Shown here piece by piece: positions 10,029 through 20,703 of a DNA stretch of 27,052 nucleotides (its first letter is position 1; every line of letters starts with the position of its first letter). The stretch spans positions 1 through 27,052 of the forward strand of contig FMBT01000666.1 of assembly GCA_900095095.1 (NCBI GenBank). The letters are read 5' to 3'. This DNA comes from Fragilariopsis cylindrus CCMP1102 (taxonomy: Eukaryota > Bacillariophyta > Bacillariophyceae > Bacillariales > Bacillariaceae). A program made the position numbers and the translations under genes. The notes beneath the pieces were generated by a model. It was given only the letters and a program-made list of their open reading frames with translations. It searched no databases and was not told where the DNA came from.

Positions 10029-10070
10029 CGTGTGTTCGTGTGTTCGTGTGTTCGTGTGTTCGTGTGTGTG
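9998..10070. repeat. Compound microsatellite (GT)n followed by (TTCGTGTG)n
   Basis: About 15 GT units (9998-10027) run into five copies of an 8-base TTCGTGTG unit (about 10027-10070). It lies 79-151 bp upstream of the ATG at 9919 and could influence that promoter. The 8-base unit probably arose by expansion of an interrupted GT tract. Confidence 0.9.
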
Positions 10071-10399
10071 TTTTTCTCCTCTTCCTCTACTTCTTCTTCT
10101 TCTTATCATAGATAGATCAATAATACTGCTGGTAGAAAGTCACGTTTGTTGTTGTTGTGTTGTGAGTGGGTCTCCGTACCACTCCTGATTACCTAACTCA
10201 CGATGAGGCATGCCTGCATCTGAGGTAGAGCCAGGCTATGATACAAGTACTAGACTCCTGGGTGTGACTCGCCAATGCTGCACGGACCGGGCTTCGGAAA
10301 AACCCATGATCACATAGCATGCAGCGTCTCATTCTTTGTTATATGATAGAGCAGTGGCGGGCGGCGGGGTCTTCAAAAAATGATCTTCTTCAATTGAAC

Positions 10400-10626
10400 A
10401 CGCACACAGCAATGATCATCGGTATTCTCTTTTGCTATGATATCATGGCAACTATGCATGATTCTTCGTACGTGGTGGTATCGTTAAGTTAGTGGTTCGC
10501 AAGCTAGCCAATAATACCGCGAACACGCAATATATAATATTATGGTATAAAATAAAACTCAAAAACACCGCAGCAATCATCGCGGTACAGAATTCTCTTT
10601 TGCTATATGATATGGCAACGATTGAT
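10400..10626. repeat. Diverged direct repeat, two copies of about 55-60 bp
   Basis: Copies at 10400-10463 and 10565-10626 share AGCAAT, CATCG, an exact ATTCTCTTTTGCTAT, and ATGGCAAC, with small indels between. The spacing is about 165 bp. Confidence 0.6.
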
Positions 10627-10639
10627 TAACACTTTGTCA

Positions 10640-10782
10640 TCGATCAGGCCCAGACTTTTCCAGTCGTGTACAAACTTGATTCATTCGACTCACTCGACTA
10701 GACTCAAATTTGATAAACATGATATCATGTTTGACCCTATATACAAACATTGATATCATGTTTGACACGTGGCTTCAAAACG
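10640..10782 (-). repeat. Dispersed non-coding element, copy Y
   Basis: On the minus strand it reads CCACGTGTCAAACATGATATCA, then CAAACATGATATCATGTTT, AAATTTGAGTCT, GAGTGAGTCGAATGAATCAA, GTTTGTAC, ACGACT and AAAGTCTG, matching copy X at 5465-5625 in order. It includes a perfect 18-bp palindrome, AAACATGATATCATGTTT, at 10715-10732. It sits between two minus-strand genes, as copy X does. Confidence 0.72.
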
Positions 10783-11071
10783 TTGTTATACTGTACTCAG
10801 TTTGTTGCACTAATAGAAGTACTTTACATGTTGACAGCGCGCAGTGTCATTCGATTCTTGATCTAATAAATAGCGCGCGATGATCATAAAATAATAAAAT
10901 CCTCGCGAAAAAAAAAAAAATCGGATCTTCCGAGAAAAAAATGAGTTAGCCGACAACATCCAAATACAATTGTAGCTATTATTAATAGTTAAAACGAATC
11001 TACCAACACCACAGCCTTTTCCAAAAAGTAAAGTATCTATTGTTTTGTGCATATTTTATAATTTGTTTATA

Positions 11072-14000
11072 TTATAATTCTTGTAGTCCTAATAATTCAC
11101 TAGGATCAGGATGTAGACCTGATTTCTTTTCTTCCATTTCAGATAAACGTTCACGACGTGTTTCAACCTCCGTCCAACGATTTAATGTCAATTGATAATT
11201 ATATTCTTCTGCTGGATGTATAGGTTTTGTTAATAGATCTTTGTGTACATAATCATTCATTTTTTTTAATGGTACAGCCATAACATCTTTTGCTGCACCA
11301 GCAGCCATACTACCAACACCACCTGCTGTTTCATCCCGTTTCTTTCTACCACCACCACCACCCCGCATACGTGTGCCACTACCTCCACCTCCTGTAGAAG
11401 AAGAAGCACCAGCACCACCACCTGTACTTGCTGCCTGTTTTTGTTGTGATTTTGATAGTAAATCTTTCCATATATTTGGTACCATATCATCTGGTAAACC
11501 AATTGGTTCACGAAATGCTTTGGGTAACCAAACATCGGTTGAATGTGGTTTATTCACAAAAATTATACCCTCACGTGGAAGATCTTCATATATATATTCA
11601 AATCGTTTATATATATGACATTCATAATCAATACTGGTATTGTCTTCATGTGTATCAATTAACTTTGCTGTATAACGTTCCTTATAGGACGAACCACCAA
11701 AGTTATGTGTAGCAGTATCATCCTTTAGTTGTTTTAATTTATCAATATGTGTAGATTTATAATCATCATCATCATCATCATCAAGTCCTACATGATAATT
11801 GTCGTCATCATCATCATCATCATCATCGTCATCATCACGTTTAGCAGATTCTTCATTATCAATATAATCACGTCGTTCCATTATAATACATGGTAACAAA
11901 CATCCTCCGCCTTTCGTAACATCAAAATGATCATCTTGTTTATACCATGATTCGTATGTCACTGTTTCTGATGCAGCATCTTCATTAATCTTATCATCTA
12001 ACCAATCAGTTTCAAAATAACATGCTGTTTCAATATTAGTCGGATAGGACTTATGATGTTGTTCGGATATGGTACGGATAACTTCTGTAGAATGTTGTTT
12101 ATTATATTCATTTGCTGTTATATAACTTTTTGGTGATGTCATTGAATTATGTACTTCTTTTTGTTTATGATGATGGTCATGTTCATGAACACGTTCTGCT
12201 TTACGTTTATTCTTATTGAGTTTATGATCATCCTTAATATCATCTAATGCAATTTGCCATTCCTTTTCATGTTTAATCCATTTGTCATTCCTATTAATGT
12301 TAATGTTATGTTAATGTTATGTTAATGTATAACCAAAAAGAAGGAAGGAAAAGAAAGAATCATGTATGTGGTTAGTCAGTCATTCCGCAGGTACTGTATA
12401 AAAAAATAAAAGAATGGTACGGTACGTAAATGCTCGTATATAGAGATCATCGAAAAACCCGTAGCCAGTCGATTCTTTTTGGGTCACGAGTGCGAGGGAA
12501 AGCAGGGAAACGACAATATTTTTGATTTTTCAACGAAAATTCTAAATCCAAGGACTTCGTTGAGTCCCATGTATTTAAGTCATTAGTTAGTTAAAACTCA
12601 ACAAACGGATTCATTCAATTAAAATTCAAATTCAATTCGATTCAATTCAATTCGACGATTGAATTGAATTGAATTCGATTCATCTGTCAGGATGCAAAAG
12701 AATAGGCGGGGGGTGGGGACGGGTGGGGTCGGCAATGAAAAACGAGACAATTATATTACATGGACGACGACGAGGACGACGACGACAACGGCGTGTCGTG
12801 TGGTCATTCATTTTGTTTTGTTTTAGGGGGAAAAGGAAATGTACAGCCTTGTCTTTTGCTTTTCGAAATCAATCAAAAAAGCTTAGAAACAACTTAAAAT
12901 TTGTTGAACATAAACTTACCATTGAGTACCATAATCAATTAATATTTCTTCATCTTCATATATTGTACGTAATGCAATTAAATCCATCATTAAACCCATA
13001 CCATTTTGTTTTAAGACAGTATGACTATTCATTTGTAGAAGTTCTAAATGATGAAATCGTTGTCGTCTTGTAATCTTTTGTGCATCTTTAGATAAATCAT
13101 AGATATCATGATGCCATTGTATTTTTGCATTTGGTTGTAATTTTGATGTTGGATCATTCGAACTTGCATGATTTGCAGAATGTAATAATGGTGCAGTTGG
13201 TAACCATAATAAACTTGAATCTTTATGACCATAACAATAATTCAAAAGCAATTGTTTACGTTTCGTTGTATTCGAATCATCACCAAAATTATCAATACCT
13301 GTACCTGTAACTGTAACTGTAGTATGATTTTTACCACTACGAGTAGTATGATACATATTCATTTCATTTTTATGGATTGGTATGGTTGGACTACTTGTTA
13401 ATATTTCATCTTTATATAATGTACGTTTTGCAAACAATCCACGTTGACCACCATTGCCATTCGTTTCAGTAGTAGCAATTTTTTTAGGACGACCACCGAC
13501 TTCATTATATTTTTCATCTAAGATACTGTTACTACAGACATTTGTAGTATGATCGGCAATCCGTTCTTCTATCTTATCATCTAAACATATCGAATAACCA
13601 CCAATTTCTTTTGGTTGAAATTTTACAGGGGGATAGTCTTTAGGATCAAATTCATCACTGTTATCGGAACATTCTACTACTAATTCTTCACCAACTTGTA
13701 TATCACGTGATGCAACAAACATACGATTACTCCAATAACTAAACGCACCCGATTGATGGGATGTTCTTTGTTCTTGTCCATCTTTGTCATGTTGATGGTT
13801 CTTATGTTTATTATGTTGATCACCTTTATCATCTTTATCTGAACTTGGATTTGATGAACTAGTACTTGATGTACCTGTAGATCTCCAATCTCTATAGTTG
13901 ATATTTTGAACGGAGGACATTTGTTCTAAATTAAAATTGTCAGAAGTACAGGGTGCAATATTCGCTAATCCTGGTATGAATATTCTCATACTATCATAAC

Positions 14001-14955
14001 TTTCTAAGACTTGTTCATTATAATAATCACCATTCCATAATTGTTGAAATAATAATGAATTGGAATTTTGATGTAATAGTGACTCCACCTCATTCTCATT
14101 ACTTTTTTCTTTATTACCACGTGTTGCTCTTGGTTTTGATGGCGTTTCTTCTGGTGAATTAATTCCAATTTCTTGAGCCGTTTTACCAGTACCACTAGAA
14201 CCAATATGATCATCATCATCAGGATCATCCGATAAATGATCATCATCGTCGTCATCATCATCAAATAAATCATCATCCTCATTATCTTTATCACGACCCA
14301 TATCTAATTCTTCCCAATCATAGACTGGTATAAATAAATCACCTAATATTTTTTCTATACGATAATCATGATTTTCCTCTACACCATTACCATTCTCATC
14401 AACACTAGTAGGTAAATCATAGATACCGGATCCTAAGACAATTTGTCCTTTTTTAATGAATTTACCGGTAAACATGGAATGACCCCATCCATGTTCTTCT
14501 GCTTCTTTGATTGGTGATGGACCTAACCATAAACCACATTCTGGTGAATCTGCATCTACTGCTGAATCTGCATCTACTGCTCTTGGTGGTACTGCTGCGA
14601 TGACTACTGAAGACGACAATACACCTAACAATAATAACAAGAACCTGAAAGCTGCTGTTGACGTTGAAGGTAAAGCTACTCGTCCAGCTACTTCTCGTCT
14701 AGCTACTACTCGTTCAGCTTTTGTTATTGCCACCGACGACATTCGTTGCTGTTGTTGTTGTCGTCGAGTAGCAGGAAAGGAACAATTCTTCTCCGTCATC
14801 GTCATCGCTCTTTTTTTTTCGTTCGTGTGGGTTGCACTCTCTACTCCTAGTGTATCAGCCAATCTATTTCTGATTCTTGTCCTTTCTTTGTCGTTTTTCT
14901 CTTCTTGGCTCGTCTCGTCTCTCCTGCTACTAAGAATGACAGGTAGAAATTGCAA
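11072..14955 (-). CDS. Secretory-pathway double-SET-domain protein (two exons)
   Basis: Exon 1 is 14955-12920 and exon 2 12290-11072, giving 1,084 residues if the first Met is used. The frame ends in IDYGTQ and a split codon at CAATG|GTAAGT; splicing to TTAATAG|G gives IDYGTQWNDKWIKHEKEW, the usual W…H…W continuation after a SET domain. A hydrophobic segment (about 103-121) ending AA|VPP looks like a signal peptide; starting at Met51, Met53 or Met72 (14742) would put it nearer the N-terminus. A first SET-like half runs from CGLWLGPSPI (140) through HGWGHSMFTG to EELVVECSDN (430), split by an Asp-rich insert. A second SET domain (about 504-680) has RGLFAKR, HSANH (Asn595-His596) and EEILIDYG. 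The C-terminal region, with YKRFEYIYEDLPREGIIFVN and a long Asp run, matches the style of tail I know from diatom SET proteins. Methyltransferase activity and substrate are unproven, and secretion argues against a histone substrate. Confidence 0.85.
12291..12919 (-). other. Intron of the SET gene
   Basis: The donor is GTAAGT at 12919-12914, and the acceptor TTAATAG ends at 12291. It is 629 nt and falls after the second base of a Trp codon. Upstream of the acceptor are a pyrimidine tract and CATTAAC repeats that could serve as branch sites. The intron contains a 14-bp perfect hairpin at 12640-12674. Plus-strand frames within it are not supported. Confidence 0.85.
12640..12674. repeat. Perfect 14-bp hairpin inside the SET-gene intron
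   Basis: ATTCAATTCAATTC (12640-12653) and GAATTGAATTGAAT (12661-12674) are exact complements with a 7-base loop. Both arms are ATTCA-type pentamer repeats, and further partly paired pentamers flank them (12623-12683). Confidence 0.85.
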
Positions 14956-15609
14956 AAGAAAGCAATGAAGTCCGTTTTATGAGTACGTTATCGATAATGA
15001 CTTTCTTATTTTATTTTTAAATTCATGATTTTTCTTCAGATTGACTGACCACGTACGTACAGTACGCAAGAGGGATAGCCAGTGCAGTAGTTTGGGGGGG
15101 AGATGAGAGACGAGTGTGCTTGGCTGCTGTGCTGGTATGAATGAATGAAAAGGGGGGGGGGGTATTATTTATTTTAATTCACGTCTCGCAAAACTGTTTG
15201 TTTAAATACCTGTAATAAGCGCGCACCTCACCTTAGGAGCGAAGGAAGGCGATGCAATCTTTTTATTTTATTTTAAATTTTGCTCACTCAACGCTTCTAC
15301 TGCTGCTCAGCCTACGCACAGTAACGTTACATACTAGTACTGCATCGTTGTTATCATTATTATTTATTTAATATACATATACGATTGCGATCGAACTTCA
15401 TCTCATCTCATCTCATCTCATTAACAAATTGATCGTCGTAGTACTGACTGAGATAACGTAACGGGGCAACACAACCAATCTACTACCGTAAAATTTTTTG
15501 AAACGGGAATAACTGATATCTTTTTGTTTGTTGTTTTGTTAGAAAATCACAACCACCACCGGTCAGGGATAAGAAGGGAGAATAGTAGTAATCGGCCCTG
15601 TCCTGAATA
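14956..15609. promoter_or_regulatory. Divergent promoter region between the SET and coiled-coil genes
   Basis: The two genes are transcribed away from this 654-bp gap, so it probably carries both promoters. It contains ACGTACGTAC followed by GTACAGTAC (15051-15065), G runs of 7 and 11 (about 15090 and 15152-15162), and a CATCT pentamer run (about 15395-15420). I cannot assign a TATA box or initiator with confidence. Confidence 0.55.
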
Positions 15610-18600
15610 ATGGGATATACTACTACTACCGGTAATAGTAGGAGTGCTGCTACTGCTAATGGATATCGAGATCGAGATCGAGAACGAGATCGAGGCAATA
15701 GTAGCAGTAGCAACAACAAAAAGACAACTAGAAAAATATCTCCAGCAGCAGCAGCAGCAGTAGCAGTAGATCGAGATCAACGTCAACGCCATCGTATTCA
15801 AAACAAAGAAGAATCAAACGAAGAATCAAACGAAGAATCAAATGGAAATGAATCAATCGAATCAAATGAAAAAGAGATATTATATGAACAATTAATAAAA
15901 GAATTCGAATTGAAATTACAACAAAGTACTACAGAAACAAAAACATTAAGGACACAAAATCAGTTACTTCATCAAGAATGTAATTCTTATACAACCAGAA
16001 TACAAAATTTAGAATATCAATGTATATCACGTAGTGAAAAAGTAAAACAATTATCAGATTGTATCCAAGCCAAAAGGAATAATAAAGTACAGGAAAAATT
16101 AATTGAAAAATCACTACAGGTGGTTGACTTAACGGATCAAAATGAACTTTTCAAAATACAAATAACTAATCTTCAAAAATCTCAGAAAAATAATTCTAAA
16201 TTACTATTAGATATGTCAAATATTATACGTTCCTTCAATTCAATCAGTATACAATATGATAAAACATCATCATCAACGCCTGCATCGCCATCATCATCAT
16301 CAACGCCTACATCACCATCATCATCGTTTGAATCATCATATACATCATCATCCTCGTCGTCTGGTGATAGTATCTACTTTGATGGTTCGAATTCGAATTC
16401 GAATTCGAATCATCTCGTTGCTACTGGTACTGGTACTAGTACTAGTGGTGGTGGTGGTGTTACTGGTGGTCGTCATGGTCAATGTCACCCACAACAACCA
16501 CACACAGATGGACCACTTGAAAATGTCAGAAGAAAAATTATAGCCATTGAAAGATCAATCGAATCCATAAAGCAATTAAATGAAGATAATAGTATACAAA
16601 AAAATAAAATAGTTTTACTGGAAGATAATAATACTAATTTGAAGGAACAAATTACTTCATTAGAAGTTCAAGCTCGACGTGCTCAAGCTCAATATGCTCA
16701 AGCAAAAGCTCAAGCACAACATGCCCAAGCTCAGGCTCAGGCTCAAGCTCAACATGCACAAGCACAATTTGCTCAAGCTCAAGCTCAAGCTCAACATGCT
16801 CAAGCCCAAGCTCAACAACGTAAACCTAATAACGATGCTGATGTTGACGATAATAATGAATATCATTATGAGGTTGATGGAAGTGAAGGAGATGATGACG
16901 ATGAATATTTAAAAGAACAAGTAGTTTCAGTTTCATCATATGACGAATTTGTTGTATCTGAAGAAGATGGGGATACTGATACTCGCACGTGTAATAGCTA
17001 TTATGAGGAAGAAGTACTGTTAGAGGATGAAGAAGAATCGTTGACGACGATCTTTGAAGAAGAAGAAGAAGAAGAAGAAGAAGAGGTTCTCAGAAAAGGT
17101 AATGATCTTGAGAACCGACAACTATTTTCACGTTTAAATAAAACCCTTACTCCTGTTGATGAGGAGGGTGGTAGTAATAGCAGTCTTATTATTATTGATC
17201 CTAATGAACATGGACAACTTCAGTCTAATTTTAATAAGGCACTTGATGTTATTCAATTATTAAAGGAGGATTTGAAACAGCATTCTGTAAATAGTAAAGA
17301 TTATCAACATAAGGAAGGTATATTGAAGAATCAAATTGATAGTAGTATACAAGAATCATCAAATTTAAAAGTTGAATTAGGGCAACTAAAAGGTAAATAT
17401 AAATTATTGCGTGAGAATCATCAGGAATTAACACGTACCGATTATGACGATGAATCGGATCAACGTACTAAAACGTTACTAGAAGTATCTACTATGAATA
17501 CTGTATTGCGAAAACAATATAATGATTTAGAAAAAGAATATACCATGAAAATTAATACATTACAAAAACAAGTCCAAGAATATAAATCTAATTTGAAATT
17601 ATCGAAGAAAGAATATAGTACAAAAATTAATGAATTGGAATTCAAATTAAAGAAGTCCAATTCAAAATTAAATGTGATTGAAAATATAAATTCCGATCGT
17701 ATGGAAACTACCGTTACAAAACATATTCAAGATAATGAATCAATTACTAAAAAATATCAAAATTTGAAATATGAATATGATACATTTTTAGAAATACATT
17801 TAAAAATGGAAGAAGACTATGAACAATCAAAACAATACTATAAAGAAAGTATACTAAAAATAAAAACATACGAAACTACGATACAAGATTTAAATAATAA
17901 TTATGATACTATTCTTATATCACATCAAGATGAATTAAAAAGTAAAGACACTATAATTAATGAATGGAAAAATATTAGATATCTACAATTACAAAATGAC
18001 TATAAAGCAATTGTCAACAAAAATAATGAGATCCAAAAGCAATCTTGTAATGAAAAACAACAATTACAAAAGGAACATCAACAATTAGTACTGAAATTAA
18101 ATCAAACTATCAAAGATTTAAAATTTAAGTATCAAAAATTAGGGTATGAGTATGATATGAAATTAATGAATTATGGGAAATCAAAACAAATATCCATACA
18201 AACTGCCATTGAAAAAATACGTCATAAGTATGAATTAAAAATGAAAGAAGATTCTGCTATGAAGGACAAATTACTAAGTGAAATGTATGGTTCCTATCAG
18301 TCATCTTTACGTAAAATCGAATCTCTTCTATTGGTGGAACAGGAACAACGGAGTAGATCTGCTCTATCATTGTCACTATCGTCATCGGTGGCACAACATG
18401 ATGACGACAATAACGGTAATGGTGTGTCAAATAATAACGAGGAAGGGGAGCAGCTGGTTGTGTATCAGGAGGAGGAGAAGGACGAGCAGATCGACCAAGT
18501 GGGAACAACGACAACCAAAACAGTAATGGAACGAATCAAATCATTTGAAAAACAAGGTGGTATGATTGCTTTATTGCACAACAACAACAATAGCACGACA

Positions 18601-20703
18601 TTGGGTAATACTAATAGTAGTGAAATCAGCCACCACCAAAAGTCATCACCAGATCTGATTTTCCTACGTGATTTTGAAATGATAGTACAGAAAATAGGAT
18701 ACTACGACTACGTCAATAATAACAATGATTCTTCCTTCTTGCCATCGATCGTAGTCCCATCAGTCGATTCGTCACCACCACCACTTCGTGCTGGCGATGG
18801 CAATGGCAATCCATCATTAACATCATCATTGGCATTGACGTCAACGTCGTCATCGTTTACGACTACGAATGATATTCGGAAACGCACCGCGATTCAACAG
18901 GCAAAAAGAAGTGCAATTGTGGAAGCAATTTTCAAAAGAGTAGACGAACATGCTTTTAAAATGAATAATGATGCTAATGCTGTTGCTGATGATGATATCG
19001 TCACATCAGCAAAAACAACAACAACAGCACCAATAACAGCAACAGCAAGTGATTATTTCGATTTACTACATCATTTTACTCGATTGAATAAAGTGAATCA
19101 TGATGTAATCCGATTTTCACAATTCAATAGTAAAAGTGCCACTACTACAACTACTACTACCTCTTCTTCTTCTTCCAAATCGACGTCAAGAGAGATGAAG
19201 GGTAACAACTCACGCCGTCATCAGATTGAAAAGAATCTACGTTTGCTAGAACTCAAATATAAAAATCTACGTGAAGGATACCAGTCACCTAAAAAATCCA
19301 GTACTAATACTACTACTACTACTACTAACGATAAAAAGGGTGAATATGATAGCAAAAGCGAGGAGGATGGAAATTCTTGTGGACAACCAAGTGTTGCAGT
19401 GTCGAGTGTTACTCAACCGGCAATGCGTGGAGGAGGGTGTGGTGGTGATGGTGGTGTTGACGAGATGGATTGTCTAAAGAAAAAAAATCTTGAAAAAGAA
19501 CGCGAGTTGCTAGAACAGAAATCACTAGTGCATGAAGCACGAAAGCAAAAAGTGGTCATAGGCAATAACAGTCTGAAAACAGTTATGAGCGAACTTCGTG
19601 ATGTAGAAGATTCTAGTGAAAGTGGTGGAGGACACTTATGGGATATTATGTCAATATCAGCACAACGAGAGGAAGGTATGGGGTATGATGAAAGACAAGT
19701 GGTAGACGAAATGCCTTCTTTTGATATTTCTCATTTAACACCCCCTCCAGCAGATACCAGTGACGATGAAGAAGAGGACCATTCAACGCTTAACGATCAC
19801 GACCCAATATCATCGACCACTTCTTTAGAGCATCGCGACGAAAAGGCATCGCGTGATTCGATCTCGGCCACGACAGATACAGAAACAACAGAACAATATG
19901 ACTGTCATCCGATTGGTATTGATGTTGGTAAGAATACAGACAATAATGGTCACTGCCACCCTACTGCTGGAAACATCAACGAAATACAACTTGAATTACG
20001 TCAGGCCAAGGAAGCTGCTGAAATATCTCGTCGTAAACAGCTTGAGCGTGAAGAAGATTTACGAGATGTCATCTTGCACTATAAGGAACTACAAAAAGAA
20101 AACAAAGCTCTAGCTAGTGTTGTGTTTGACAATGCGGATCAAACGTCCGGTGACATACCTGCCAGTAAGAATCAACGACCACCGAATAACGGCGGTCGTA
20201 TTGGTAAATCACAAAAACGTATCGGGCCACCATCATCTACTGTACATCAAGACCCATCAAGATCTCGATCGATCCAAAATTCCGCAATACAACAACACAA
20301 TCAGCATCAGCAACAGCATCAGCAACAGCAATCGTTGAAGATTAGGGAACTATGCGATACACATCGTGGGGTATCGTCTCAATGGATAGAACGTCGTCCT
20401 CAATTGCAACAACAACATCATCAGCATCAGTATCAGCATCATCATCAATCTCCATCAAAGACATCAAATATGACGACACGTCCGAACAGCGGGAACGGGA
20501 ACATGAAAAAGAAATCCTCGACGATATCGTTAAAATCTACGATCAAGAATCATAGTATCAGTACCAAAAGTAAAAGAGGGGGAATACAACAGCCACAGCC
20601 ACATCAGCAGCAACATCAGCAGCAGCCACCTCCTACAGCAAAAATTAATACTAACAGGAAAAAGTTTGGTATATTTCGTGGATTGGGATTCACGAAAAAT
20701 TAA
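15610..20703 (+). CDS. Large coiled-coil protein, 1,697 residues
   Basis: A single exon encodes 1,697 residues. No catalytic domain, signal peptide or membrane helix is visible. After a basic, Ser-rich head with an RDRDRERDR run (about 19-28), long Glu/Lys/Gln/Leu-rich stretches with heptad character occupy about 80-200, 300-400 and 530-960. Residues about 355-401 are a run of AQAQ and HAQAQ units, which would extend a coil with Ala/Gln faces. Acidic tracts, including ten or more Glu (about 483-492), separate the coils. A less repetitive part near 970-1150 contains FLRDFEMIVQKIGYYDYV and IRKRTAIQQAKRSAIVEAIFKRV. A further coil lies at about 1450-1510. The last 150 residues are Gln/His-rich and end in a basic KKFGIFRGLGFTKN. 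Such proteins usually act as cytoskeletal, centrosomal or tethering scaffolds; which applies here cannot be told. Confidence 0.85.
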   Translation: MGYTTTTGNSRSAATANGYRDRDRERDRGNSSSSNNKKTTRKISPAAAAAVAVDRDQRQRHRIQNKEESNEESNEESNGNESIESNEKEILYEQLIKEFELKLQQSTTETKTLRTQNQLLHQECNSYTTRIQNLEYQCISRSEKVKQLSDCIQAKRNNKVQEKLIEKSLQVVDLTDQNELFKIQITNLQKSQKNNSKLLLDMSNIIRSFNSISIQYDKTSSSTPASPSSSSTPTSPSSSFESSYTSSSSSSGDSIYFDGSNSNSNSNHLVATGTGTSTSGGGGVTGGRHGQCHPQQPHTDGPLENVRRKIIAIERSIESIKQLNEDNSIQKNKIVLLEDNNTNLKEQITSLEVQARRAQAQYAQAKAQAQHAQAQAQAQAQHAQAQFAQAQAQAQHAQAQAQQRKPNNDADVDDNNEYHYEVDGSEGDDDDEYLKEQVVSVSSYDEFVVSEEDGDTDTRTCNSYYEEEVLLEDEEESLTTIFEEEEEEEEEEVLRKGNDLENRQLFSRLNKTLTPVDEEGGSNSSLIIIDPNEHGQLQSNFNKALDVIQLLKEDLKQHSVNSKDYQHKEGILKNQIDSSIQESSNLKVELGQLKGKYKLLRENHQELTRTDYDDESDQRTKTLLEVSTMNTVLRKQYNDLEKEYTMKINTLQKQVQEYKSNLKLSKKEYSTKINELEFKLKKSNSKLNVIENINSDRMETTVTKHIQDNESITKKYQNLKYEYDTFLEIHLKMEEDYEQSKQYYKESILKIKTYETTIQDLNNNYDTILISHQDELKSKDTIINEWKNIRYLQLQNDYKAIVNKNNEIQKQSCNEKQQLQKEHQQLVLKLNQTIKDLKFKYQKLGYEYDMKLMNYGKSKQISIQTAIEKIRHKYELKMKEDSAMKDKLLSEMYGSYQSSLRKIESLLLVEQEQRSRSALSLSLSSSVAQHDDDNNGNGVSNNNEEGEQLVVYQEEEKDEQIDQVGTTTTKTVMERIKSFEKQGGMIALLHNNNNSTTLGNTNSSEISHHQKSSPDLIFLRDFEMIVQKIGYYDYVNNNNDSSFLPSIVVPSVDSSPPPLRAGDGNGNPSLTSSLALTSTSSSFTTTNDIRKRTAIQQAKRSAIVEAIFKRVDEHAFKMNNDANAVADDDIVTSAKTTTTAPITATASDYFDLLHHFTRLNKVNHDVIRFSQFNSKSATTTTTTTSSSSSKSTSREMKGNNSRRHQIEKNLRLLELKYKNLREGYQSPKKSSTNTTTTTTNDKKGEYDSKSEEDGNSCGQPSVAVSSVTQPAMRGGGCGGDGGVDEMDCLKKKNLEKERELLEQKSLVHEARKQKVVIGNNSLKTVMSELRDVEDSSESGGGHLWDIMSISAQREEGMGYDERQVVDEMPSFDISHLTPPPADTSDDEEEDHSTLNDHDPISSTTSLEHRDEKASRDSISATTDTETTEQYDCHPIGIDVGKNTDNNGHCHPTAGNINEIQLELRQAKEAAEISRRKQLEREEDLRDVILHYKELQKENKALASVVFDNADQTSGDIPASKNQRPPNNGGRIGKSQKRIGPPSSTVHQDPSRSRSIQNSAIQQHNQHQQQHQQQQSLKIRELCDTHRGVSSQWIERRPQLQQQHHQHQYQHHHQSPSKTSNMTTRPNSGNGNMKKKSSTISLKSTIKNHSISTKSKRGGIQQPQPHQQQHQQQPPPTAKINTNRKKFGIFRGLGFTKN
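16672..16815 (+). repeat. In-frame (GCTCAA)n repeat encoding Ala-Gln
   Basis: The repeat unit is six bases, GCTCAA/GCACAA, and keeps the reading frame, encoding alternating Ala and Gln with an occasional His, Tyr, Phe or Lys about every eight to ten residues. It lies within the coiled-coil gene. Confidence 0.85.

Larger units (their letters stand above)
9920..11071. other. Spacer between the type II membrane protein gene and the SET gene
   Basis: No gene is supported. It holds a GT microsatellite (9998-10070), a moderately GC-rich stretch at about 10200-10375 with no tRNA or snRNA signature that I can find, a diverged pair of about 55-bp direct repeats (10400-10463 and 10565-10626), and copy Y of the dispersed element (10640-10782). 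The 80-codon minus-strand frame at 10810-11052 is T/F-rich with no features and is probably 3' flank of the SET gene. Confidence 0.55.

Noticed and set aside
9711..10109. Minus-strand frame with a His-Thr run
   Set aside because: The run is the translation of the GT microsatellite and the rest overlaps the real gene at 8696-9919 in another frame.
10200..10375. Possible structured RNA or tRNA in a GC-richer stretch
   Set aside because: I found no T-loop GGTTCRA, no snRNA signature, and no convincing C/D snoRNA boxes.
14507..14968. Plus-strand frame of 153 codons antisense to the SET gene
   Set aside because: It is the complement of the region encoding the signal peptide and repeats of the SET gene, with no splice or domain support.
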